Assembly (NCBI GenBank): GCA_963576475.1
Contig: OY754980.1
Location: 18,857,822 to 18,921,821, forward strand
Direction: 5' to 3'
Origin: Molanna angustata
Taxonomy: Eukaryota > Arthropoda > Insecta > Trichoptera > Molannidae
DNA: 64,000 nt
The stretch's first letter is position 1; every line of letters begins with the position of its first letter. A program made the position numbers and the translations under genes. This document shows, piece by piece, positions 35,561-46,657 of this stretch. A model generated the notes under the pieces. The model was not told the origin of the DNA, ran no database searches, and was given only the letters and a program-made list of their open reading frames with translations.

Positions 35561-35664
35561 CACAAAGAATAATAATAAATGCCATTGCCAGAAATTCACA
35601 AGATGAGAATAGAAAACTCCAACAGCTTGCTCTCATTCATTATGGAATGAGGATGCTGATGTGA

Positions 35665-37230
35665 AAATATTGAAACATCTAAACTAGGCTTATACATTCA
35701 TGCTGATATTATTTTTTTAAATATAAATTTAAGAAAAAAAAACTATGACTATTTTGAGCGTTTACTTGTAAGTTAAGTTTTAATATTCACCCTTAAATTT
35801 ATTTTTATGTTTTGATACTTTTATTATTGTAATACAAAAACATGGTGCAAATCTCGTAATGATAATAACATTCCCCAACCTGACCCCCCAGTCAAAATGA
35901 ATTTATATGAAGAGGAAACAATGAATTTTGACAGAAAATTTACTTAATGTAGTGATTTATCATAAATATTCTGTTTCTTTTATATATGGAAATGTCACTG
36001 GTCTGAAAGTAATTAGCAGTGTTTGTTTTTCATATTGTTACATCTTGACTGGTGAACTGATATCATAATTAAAATAAAAATGTTTGTCATTGTAATATGT
36101 ATATTTATTCAACCAATAATTTTTTTAAGTTTAGGTACACATTGATGGCAATTCTTCAAAAATATTACAATTTATTGTTAAAACATAAACTTACCAGAGC
36201 CGAAATGATACAACATAATCATTTTTTCAGCGCCCTTGAGGTGAGATATTCACAAAAACGGCGCTATATAAATTATCCAAATTTATTATATAACTATTCC
36301 AAACTACTAAATAATATTATATGTACAAAAAGTAAAACCCGGCAGACGTTTTCCTGCCTGCTTAATTATTTACCTCCGAATATATAAAAATGGTTGATCG
36401 ATATGTTTCCTTTTTATTATTTAACATTCTTATCTAGATTCGCGAAATTATAATTCCGTATTTTTTCCCTTTCATCCCTACAGTCCCTTCCGTCCCTATT
36501 CATTCATTCATTTATAATTTTATTTAATTATTCAAAGAAATTTACTTGAACCGTTAGCATTATACCAGTTTTATATATTATACCATTTTATATATGGGTA
36601 TATAGGATTTTTTTCTTATTATTTTTTGATTTTATGTATTTATTTATTTCTTTAGGTATTCATTTATTTACTTATTCGATCATTGATTTATTTGTTTATT
36701 TATGTTTTTTTTTTAATTTTTCTTTATTTCTTTATTCGATTCTTGATTTATTTATATGTTATTTATTATTATTTTAAATTTTCTTGCAATACCATAAAAT
36801 GACAATAGATAATTTTTGTAAATTTTTGTGTGAGATAAATAAATTAATTTTAATTTTTAAACCTTCTCGTGTGCGCGCTGAACAAACCCACTATGTATCA
36901 ATTCAATACCAACTTTTATTTTTTCAATTTTTTTTTGTGAGATATCGAATAAATAAATTATAGTGCATAAACCTTCTCCGGTATAAGCTGAACAAATTCC
37001 CAAAGTTTCATAGACCACATACAAACAAACAAATATACGTAAATCCATTTTTGTACATATAGATATGTGCAACTTTTCTGTTTGTTGTAAAAAATCTTTT
37101 ACTTCTTTTGTTTACATTTTTTTTAAATCTATGTAAAAATCTAATTGACTGACGACTTTTATAGCTTAAAGAAGTTTCTACTATATAAATAACAGCAACA
37201 CTGACAGATCGTCCTGATCAATAAAAGGAT
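35665..37230. other. AT-rich spacer, no gene seen
   Basis: Contains ATTTATTT-type low complexity (36600-36780), an 'aaacccggcagacgttttcctgcct' transposon end at 36335-36360 and a duplicated 'gataaataaatta..aaaccttctc' segment at 36835-36985. Confidence 0.4.
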
Positions 37231-37384
37231 GAAGAAGAAGGTAATATATTCCCTACAGCCAATATATGAGAAATTTGCTTTCACTGTTGACCCAATTACT
37301 TACTTTACTTTTTGTTTGGCATTGGAATATGCTTTTTTCCGCCATCGGCTGCGTCATATTTCGGCTATTCAAAGCCCCGGTTCC

Positions 37385-38180
37385 CATCCAGTCAGTCAGT
37401 TTACGGCCTCCGGGGTTGCATCATGGATATCCATCCAACCCCTCGCGGATATTTCCTCGTCAGGTACTCCTCTACCAGGTCTTGGATAGTCTGGTTAATT
37501 GCTCCACAGTCACACTCCGGAGAATCCCTTTTATTCCATTTCCACTTGAGGTGAATGCAGCGCCCCTGTCCTGTGCTGATTCTGTTTTGCCGGACCCAGA
37601 CTTTACGGAAAAGGTTGAAGCCCGGGACCTTCAAGGTGGGATCCTGAATGATGTTATTATTTTTCATTGGATCTGCGTCTGTCCACTTCTCTCTCCATGC
37701 ACTAAACAGATCGAAGTTTATCAGGTATTCTGAACAGATGGGTTTTCTGGACCGCAGACGCTGTCTTGGAGGCTAGAAGACATCCTGGAAAGCAGGGATT
37801 ACTGGGTTTCTGATGATCTTTACGAGTTCTCTGGCTGAGGCCTGCTTTCTGCGCAGTTCGGGAGGGCCTATGTTTGAGAGTACTGGAAACCACAGGAGTG
37901 GGTTAGACCTCACGCATCCTGTGATTGTCCTCGTAGTTTTACTCAGCTCAGTATCAATGATTTTACAATGCGCGATTTTTGCCCATACTGGTGAGCAATA
38001 TTCCGCAGCGCTGTACATAGCTAAGAGCAATCGCTGACGTGCGCAATACCTCAGCCGTGCTTCCCCGCGTTGTGCCAGAGAGCTTCATAATTATATTGTT
38101 TTTGGACATTACTTTGCCATATGTTAGTGATCTGGCAAGCTTTACATCGAGATATCTAGGGTTGCGCTCATATGATCCAA
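37385..38180 (-). pseudogene. LINE polymerase C-terminal region, frameshifted
   Basis: Minus-strand frames give RNPRYLDVKLARSLTYGKVM, IIMKLSGTTRGSTAEVLRTS, then MYSAAEYCSPVWAKIAHCKI, TELSKTTRTITGCVRSNPLL, FPVLSNIGPPELRRKQASAR, and finally RISTGQGRCIHLKWKWNKRD with CDCGAINQTIQDLVEEYL. AEYCSPVW and the IGPPELRR block are standard in Jockey/CR1-type non-LTR polymerases just after the RT. At least two frameshifts are needed and the RT core is absent, so it is dead. Confidence 0.85.
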
Positions 38181-38238
38181 TTAATAAGTAATTAAATATT
38201 TATTATTTTCAAATGTTTGAATGTTAACTTTGTGGTTC

Positions 38239-38456
38239 ATATTTAACAAATTAAATTTAAAAATATAACTTTGTATTAACCACGTTTTTTGGTTGAAACG
38301 ATGCGACCGGTTTCGGAACTAACCGTTCCCTCATCAGGCTAACTTTCAACTAAACGTTGAATGAGGGAACGGTTAGTTCCGAAACCGGTCGCATCGTTTC
38401 AACCAAAAAACGTGGTTAATACAAAGTTATATTTTTAAATTTAATTTGTTAAATAT
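38239..38456. mobile_element. Perfect 95-bp inverted repeat, 28-bp spacer, Penelope-like fragment
   Basis: Arm 38239-38333 and arm 38362-38456 are exact reverse complements. Each holds the 'ccgaaaccggtcgcatcg' block of a hammerhead-like motif. Probably two head-to-head terminal fragments of a Penelope-like retroelement; no protein is present. Confidence 0.85.
38297..38344 (-). ncRNA. Hammerhead-ribozyme-like motif 2 (helix III ACCGGU, GUC site)
   Basis: On the minus strand: CTGATGA (38337-38331), a helix II GGGAAC/GTTCC with short loop, GAAA, the self-complementary ACCGGT (38311-38306) and C, giving the classical GUC cleavage triplet. Helix I pairs only at its first two positions here. The mirror arm has everything except the first core block, which reads TTGAATGA. 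Confidence 0.5.
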
Positions 38457-38537
38457 TTATTAGTTAATATTATAAAATTACTTAAAAAATAAGTAAAAAC
38501 ACAATTTTTTAACTTTATTCCACTTATTTAAAATCTT

Positions 38538-38580
38538 GAACACTGACGCGTTTCGCTCAAAATCAGCATCTAGTGAATGG
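38538..38580 (-). ncRNA. Degenerate hammerhead-like remnant (helix III ACGCGU)
   Basis: The minus strand reads GCTGATTTTGAGCGAAACGC then GTCAG: GAAA, ACGCGT and C are intact, but the core CTGANGA is CTGATTT. CACT/AGTG outside could pair. Probably inactive. Confidence 0.3.
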
Positions 38581-38823
38581 AGTCCAAATTTGTGTTTTTA
38601 CATATTTTTTTTTTATTAAGTAATTTTATAATATTGATAATGGAATTCCATCACGTATTAGCAGTCGAAAAAATAGAAATAATTATTTATTAGTTTTTTC
38701 TAATAATAGTTGAAACTGGTCTATCACATAGTTTAAACTTAATAACTGTACATAAAAGTAAATATCTTTCAAAAAATTGGATTCATTGGATAAAAACATA
38801 ATAAATCCTTAAACTTTTCTCAA

Positions 38824-39180
38824 ACCTATAAAGTGATCATGTAAACCAACCTATAAAGTGATCATGTAAACCAACCTATAAAGTGATCATGTAAACCAAC
38901 CTATAAAGTGATCATGTAAACCAACCTATAAAGTGATCATGTAAACCAACCTATAAAGTGATCATGTAAACCAACCTATAAAGTGATCATGTAAACCAAC
39001 CTATAAAGTGATCATGTAAACCAACCTATAAAGTGATCATGTAAACCAACCTATAAAGTGATCATGTAAACCAACCTATAAAGTGATCATGTAAACCAAC
39101 CTATAAAGTGATCATGTAAACCAACCTATAAAGTGATCATGTAAACCAACCTATAAAGTGATCATGTAAACCAACCTATG
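38824..39180. repeat. 25-bp tandem repeat, about 14 copies
   Basis: The unit CCTATAAAGTGATCATGTAA plus ACCAA, apparently identical throughout, with TGATCA palindromes every 25 bp. Its 'aagtgatcatgtaaacca' resembles the R2 block 'agtgatcacgtggaccagcc', so it may have grown from an R2 copy. Confidence 0.97.
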
Positions 39181-41050
39181 AAAGGACATCAGTGGGCCCG
39201 ATTTACCGGATTATTTCATCACAAAAGAAATATATACATAAACAGATAGTAATATCTAATCAAAACATTCAAAACCATACTAGAATAAAATACAATGCTT
39301 CTTGTACTGGAAAAAGTATATTAGATAAACTAAAATATTGATTGACTGATATGTTTACATAAATTTATTCAAAATAATGTCCAAAAAACAGTCAATTATT
39401 CAATCACCGTTACGCAATATTTACCAAGGTTTTTTTTAGGAATCATGTTTAATTGTATATAATAATTTGTACTTATATACCTACATGCAATTAAACATTT
39501 GCTTATTATGAGTATCATAAAACGCAACCTTGGTTGATACCTAAACGAGCAATGAAAATATTACGCAACTTGATTGCAACTACATATGTGAGTCTGATGT
39601 TTAATTTCACAAAATTTTGTTATAACATGTTTTAATATCTGGCGATTCCGACAGATGTCGACTTTCTCTTCAAAAAATTTTTTTTTGTAATACACGAATT
39701 ATACAGCAAATGTTTTTATATATAAAATTATACGATTATAAAAATACAAAATAATATTTTAACGGGACTGTCATCAGCTTGTTGACAACTTTATATGCTT
39801 GCGTAACGTTTACTATATAAACATTTAATCGAGTGACTTTTCTATAATTTGTAAAATCTGATGAATTTTGATTTTTTTTTCAGTTTCTTGCATGAAAAAC
39901 ATTATATGTCTCCATTGAAATGTATTGAAAATTTCGTGAATTATGTACATATTGAAATTATTGTATAAAGCTTACCTTTTTATCTTGCTTTGATATAATC
40001 ATGTACTATGTAATAGTAATCTTTTCGTCTGCTATTTTTGATCCAGTACGATGATTTCATTATTTCACATTCTTTTTTGAAATATTACTAATGAAATAAA
40101 TTTATATTTAATGACACTTTCATTTTTTTATGTATACATATTTGTCATTAACGAGACGTCTTTAGTATAAGCTCATATCACAATATTTTGTGTCTTTGTT
40201 ATATTACTATACACATTCATATTGTTTATCAACATTCACCAAAAAACAAGTTATTTCATATATTTTAAAACCAAACACAATGAAAAATACTTTTTTTGTA
40301 AAATATTTTGAACGAAACAATCACCATTTGGTACATCCGTATTCTAGCGATTATAATATGTAAAAGACTCGAAGATTTTTCATCTTATAATCGGAAACCG
40401 GAGAGGATCTCGTTTATCTTCTTAGGAACCAAATAAATAAATAAAAAAACACGTTGGCAACATGACACTTGTGTTATTTAAATACTTGTTTCGTATTTGT
40501 CTGCATAAATTTACCTGTGATTCTCTTATTGAGGTATGTATGTATATTTAATGTAGGTATAATATTATTATGCTTGGGATGGATCGGTGGCCGACCGGTC
40601 AGTAGTACGAACGCTAGTCTTCACGCTAGCATTCGTTCATATTCCATCATTTGTAATAGGTGATTTGTTTTGTATTTTTACATATGAAATGATGATATTT
40701 TTACATATGAAATGATGATATTTTTACATATGAAATGATGATATTTTTTTTAATGATCATCTAGTTATGTCTCCTAATTTTTCGTCTTATTTGATGCCGT
40801 GCTATTAATAATACTTGGGTCTCTTTAAGGCGAGATTTTTTGTTGCTCGGAAGTGAGATAAAGATTATGTTGTATTTATGGCAAAGATTTTAAAACCAAG
40901 CAAGTTTTCCTAACTAAAATATACGATTCTACTTGTACTTGTAGGTACAGGATTTGAGGAAATGTTTTAAATTTTTTTAATAGACAACGTAAGTTATGAA
41001 TTTAATGTTTAAAATAGGGTACAAAATAAACGACCGACATAAAATATTAT
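39181..41050. other. AT-rich spacer, no gene seen
   Basis: Includes three tandem copies of a 23-bp unit (TTTTTACATATGAAATGATG plus ATA) at 40675-40750; otherwise nothing recognised. Confidence 0.45.
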
Positions 41051-41051
41051 A

Positions 41052-42055
<1,004 letters not shown>

Positions 42056-42109
42056 GTAAGTCTTATGTCATAAAAATATCTTTCTTAATAACATAAATCT
42101 CGTGACTCT

Positions 42110-42600
42110 ACAAACTTACTTAAAGAATATTTTTGACAAATTTTTAACATGTCAATAAAGACGTAGTTGGAATATTAACTCAAGGCACACGCACGGCATT
42201 CGACCTGTCATCGTCTGGTTCACGTGATCACTTTATGCGCTTGCGCAACGTAAACCGATTATGCCTTCTTATTAAGTTCCCTTAACAATGAAATTTTGAT
42301 AGTTCTGTATATTCAAATAATGAGATGTTTGTGGACTTGTTCGGGGCCCTCTACCTGAATATTATGATCATATTTTGTATTATATTTAAGTGTATATTTA
42401 TTCATTTAATTTTATTGTATTTTATATTAAGTGTATATTCACTATGTCATACGATAAATAAATAATGAGAAACATATCGTTTGAAAATAAGACATTTTAC
42501 TATTGCCATCTATGAAGTAACAAAAAAAACTTTTTTTGTAACGATAAGAACTGTTACTTTCATTGTTTTCAAAAAAAAACATCATCTCAATAAAGGTCGA
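42110..42600 (+). repeat. Repeat R2
   Basis: 'acatgtcaataaagacgtag', 'tcgacctgtcatcg', GCGCTTGCGCAACGTAAACC, then 'attgccatctatgaagtaac'; same block order as 1440-1790. Confidence 0.65.
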
Positions 42601-42784
42601 TAAATATTCGATTTCCATAAAGAATATTGAATATCCTCTAAAAATATATACATTCATAAAAAATATATTTAAAAAATATTTTTTCCTTATTTAGTTCTTC
42701 AAAAATGATCATGATCATATAGGTATTACGATTTCATTGTTAAGAAAATATATTCATTGAAAATATTGATTAAGAGGGCATATA

Positions 42785-42965
42785 TACCTATTAGTGATGT
42801 AACGAATATGCGATTTTGGATATTCGCGAATGCGAATGCGAATATTTGTTGGCGACATTCGCGAATGCGAATACTAATGCGAATATTGACATGCACGATG
42901 CACGAGGCTGTCGGTGGTTGGCCTGCGCGTGCGCGTGGACACGCAGGCGACACGGGGGTCGTGAA
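42785..42965. repeat. CpG-rich TTCGCGAATGCGAA patch, possible hAT terminus
   Basis: Starts TAGTGATGTAACGAATATGC and holds five or more GCGAAT words, two ATTCGCGAAT palindromes, then GCGTGCGCGTGGACACGCAG. It is much richer in CpG than its surroundings. The opposite terminus was not found. Confidence 0.45.
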
Positions 42966-43560
42966 TTTGTTAACCGTGGTGTCATTTCGCGTTCATTCTT
43001 ATTTATTTTATTTAAAGCACATGTTTTTAAGTTTTACGAGTTTTATTTCTGTTTGTGTTTTATTATTTATTCACGTATATAGTGCATAAAGAGTTTATAG
43101 ACGTTAGAATCCCATGTTATGATTCTAGAATATAATCCTCTTGGTACTATTCCTTGTATGTTTCAGGTGTGATCCTATATTTTTTTTCACATTTGTTGAA
43201 AATTGTATGTAAAACTTTAAAAATTACTTGATATGATGTCCTATTATTATGTACCATTTACTGTTTTACCATTTTCTGTCTACATTTACTGTTTTAATAT
43301 CATTATATTCTACTGTACTGTTGGATATCCAAAATAAATAAAATAAAAAAAATATAAAAAAATAAATAAAAATAGATAAGTTTTAATATTTTTTCCTAAT
43401 TCATTAGGTTATTGACCGTTAAAGGATGTTTAGGGATGTGGATAGTTTTTTTGTATTCCTTTTTACGTGGATATTTAAATAATGAAATAATTTAAATACA
43501 CTCGTAAATGAAGCTGGTTTGTTACACGATTTATTTTTACACATTATGGAAAAATATTTT

Positions 43561-43595
43561 TAGGGGTTTATAAAAATATTTATAAACCCCTTTAC
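43561..43595. repeat. Short perfect palindrome
   Basis: AGGGGTTTATAAA / TTTATAAACCCCT around a few AT bases, in otherwise plain sequence. Confidence 0.7.
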
Positions 43596-43907
43596 GCACG
43601 CGATAGTTACCCTTGCTTACACGTAACTTCATAGTGTATTAGGCAATTTATTATATCATGTTTTCAGTCACTAGATTTAGCGTTATAATATGCCCACGAA
43701 GTAAGGAATTCAATACTCGAGCTATCATATTTCACGTTTAAGTGTCATTGTTTGCATGTCATTTCGTAGATATATTCATACAAAGTTTATTTTATAAATA
43801 CTCATTAATTATTAGTATTAGTAGGTATTCAGGGATATCTATAACTCATCGCATCACACGCATCGTATTATGTTCTGCAACAAATATAAGTACATACATA
43901 AATACCA

Positions 43908-44345
43908 TCACGCCTTGTCCCTCGCGGGGTAGGCAGAGAGAACCGAACGCCACTTATTTCTATCTTGACACACATTCATCGCCTCGTCGACATTCATACA
44001 TCGTCTTATACATGTTCGTCTGTTATTCATGCTTCTGACATTTCCGTCTTTCAAAATACTATTCACATGGACGTGCCATCCCTTCCTTGGGCGGCCCCGA
44101 CCTCTCATTCCATTCCTGTCCACAATGTATATTTTCTTCGTCAGGCGTTCCTCATTCATTTTCCCCATGTGCCCAAACCATCTCAATGTGTTCACTTTCA
44201 TTCTATTAATGACATCTTTCTTTATCTTACATTCTTTCCTTATGTCCTCATTTCTGACCCTGTCATCCATCGTCCTATTACAGATTCTTCTTAGCGATCT
44301 CATTTCAACTGCATTTATTCTGCTTTCGTGCGACTTCTGCGATGT
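43908..44345 (-). pseudogene. LINE polymerase C-terminal fragment, 131 open codons
   Basis: Reads MRSLRRICNRTMDDRVRNED, IRKECKIKKDVINRMKVNTL, RWFGHMGKMNEERLTKKIYI, GRGRPRKGWHVHVNSILKDG, CIRRCMNVDEAMNVCQDRNK and ends RSVLSAYPARDKA. RWFGHMxRM and RGRPRxxW mark the end of a non-LTR polymerase. The frame is still open, so it is the youngest copy of this family here (relatives at 9.5, 23.6, 35.4 and 53.1 kb), but it lacks endonuclease and RT domains. Confidence 0.85.
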
Positions 44346-44845
44346 CCAGGTAATATAAGTACTTAGTACCTATGTTTGTAAATGTATTACACATACCAAA
44401 AAAATGGTATTCAACTTATGTTCATTGTTAATTAATGTTATTTTTTGTTTGAATTTTAAAGTAAAACACCTTACTTTTAAGTGCAATTTATTTAGTTAAC
44501 GAAATATTGTTGGGTTACCAACTTTTAAATTGGTACAAAAAATTCATTAGACCATGATATGAAACATATTTCTATAGAATTTAATATTTCCAACAAATGG
44601 ATCATTTTAAATTTGGCGCACTAATTTTTAATCTTTCAAAGTGCGCACGCTATAATTTTCGCCAAACATCTTAAACGAGATTTCGGTTGCGCAGAGCTCA
44701 AATTTGTGTCTTTTCGCTTCGTTGATTTACGTGAAAATCGCCCCCCTTCTCGGCTGAAAGTTCAAGATATTTAGCGACAGCTATACCAGTCGAATAACGT
44801 ACCTACATGTAACCACATTGCAAGGTGACGATTTAATATTTCCAC

Positions 44846-45030
44846 CGTGGCAGAGTTGGTACGTGGTTTGGCTTCTGTGCGGGCGTCCTGGGCTCGATTC
44901 CCAGCAGAGAAGAAATTCATTTACATTCACTTCTCGTGCATTTCTTACTTCTCTGGGCTGAAAACACTAGTTGATTGGAAGAAATTGCCATATGTTAGTA
45001 AACTCGCCACTTGCACAGGATGTAAGGAAG
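44846..45030 (+). mobile_element. tRNA-derived SINE (family S1)
   Basis: The head GTGGCAGAGTTGGTACGTGG (A box) and GGGCTCGATTCCC (B box), then 'ctctgggctgaaaacactag' and 'gaagaaattgccatatg', matching the inverse of 31050-31247. Confidence 0.8.
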
Positions 45031-45419
45031 TGTTTATTATTATTAATATTATCCATAGCTCATTATTCAAATGGATTTTATTAATCGAAAGTATTTTAAT
45101 ATTACTAGGACATATGTACATAAATGTAGGTACTAATCGTTACTCGAAAAAAAATTAAGCACAATGATACACTTTATCCAAATTGTGATATGAAACGCAT
45201 AATGTATAATTTGATAATCATTTGTTTGATGCGTCATTATCTTGCTTCCTACAATTGTTACTGTATAGTAAAAATAGGTCTAATATTAATATTTCATTTA
45301 TCATTTAGCTACATACTTTGTCCTGTATATATTTTTTATTTCTTACTTATAACGTGCCCGGACATACATATTAGACCTTTCCATTTTAATATGTTGCAGC
45401 AGCAAATGCCATGTCATTT

Positions 45420-45620
45420 GCCATAACCAAGCCTTCCTCGTTATATCCCTGTATCTTGTTTGCAGACAAGAAGGTGCTTATCATCTTGGACATTCCCGCA
45501 ATAGCAAGATACATTGTTTAATCCAGTGTTCTTGCCTTGTCCTTTCTGGAGGCAACCTGAAAGGGGATGTCGTGTCCAGGAATCGTTTCTCGATTTTAAT
45601 CTCGCCATCGGTGGTATGAT
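45420..45620 (-). pseudogene. LINE C-terminal zinc-knuckle remnant
   Basis: The minus strand contains NVSCYCGNVQDDKHLLVCKQ, a C-x-C-x7-H-x3-C cluster like those at the end of some LINE polymerases. It lies just downstream of GPCR-C. Flanking frames are broken. Confidence 0.5.
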
Positions 45621-45730
45621 GTCTTGGTTCCGTATTTATATATTTTTTTGCTTCAAATACTACTAACAGGTGTTATGTCAAATTTTATTTTTTTAAAGAT
45701 GTTTAGAGGTTTAGGGTAACTTGGAAGTTT

Positions 45731-45736
45731 TTTATT
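45731..45736 (-). terminator. AATAAA hexamer downstream of GPCR-C
   Basis: Plus-strand TTTATT about 160 nt past the GPCR-C stop codon, a reasonable distance for the 3' end of the transcript. Confidence 0.4.
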
Positions 45737-45893
45737 TACTCCACCATCCAAGTACATTATTCATATTTTTTCATCAATGTTTCCTGTATTGCTTTCTTAC
45801 GTAGTAAACATAAGAAAGGCATTACAAAAATCTAGTTTAAGGATGTATAAATCCTCAGCAATTGATCACCTTTCCAAGTAATCCATTTCACTG

Positions 45894-46657
45894 TCAAAAT
45901 GCGGTTATCGACACAGTCTCGCATTTAGCCGTTGCTGATTGGTTTCCATTTGAATTGTTTGATCTCTTCATTTTAGTGAAGATCGCGTCCGAAATCGTCT
46001 GTAGTTTGATTCGTTTTCTCTTCTTGTACATTTGCTTTGTCGTATTTCTGAAACCCTTGTGCCACCACGCGTATATTACGGGGTTCATTAGACTATTTAG
46101 GTAGCCCAGTATCGCGAATGGGCTGGCGATGGCGAACTTCAAATTCTGACATTTCTGTGGCGTTTCGAAGAAGTCACATGTGACGTAAACGGTGCACGCT
46201 ATGAAATACGGTACCCAAGTGCTGAAAAAACACCCAGTCGTAAATAGTACCACTTTGATAGCTTTCCATTTGCGAAGGTTGTCCATTTTTCTTTCGCACT
46301 GCATTTGATTATTCGCTATCGTATCTGTTGAAGGTTTTGTTTTTATATCTGTTTCTTCCGATGTCGATTCACTCGTAACTGAAATGCTTTGGCTTCCTCT
46401 AAACATTCTCAATCTCACTATTCCTTCTGTGTCGTCTCCTTTTGTCGCCTTTGATAATGCCCGTAGTTGCACAACTTTCTTTATTGCAGTCGCTACAATG
46501 ATTGAGTAAAGGATGAGTACCAGAATCCCTGGAATTATTCCTATGATTGTAGTGGTAATCACTAGTTCGGGGGGAGCCAACATTATGAACCAACAAATTT
46601 TTCCATTATGCGTATTTCCGTACCATCCCATGAGAGGCAAAAATCCAATCGAAGCAC
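45894..46657 (-). CDS. GPCR-C exon 4 (ECL2 to C-terminus)
   Basis: Follows GCTTACAG and reads GASIGFLPLMGWYG, NGKICWFIMLAPPE, TM5, a polar ICL3, RKWKAIKVVLFTTG, STWVPYFIACTVYV and NSLMNPVIYAWWHKGFRNT, with a basic then Ser/Thr-rich tail. Confidence 0.93.
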
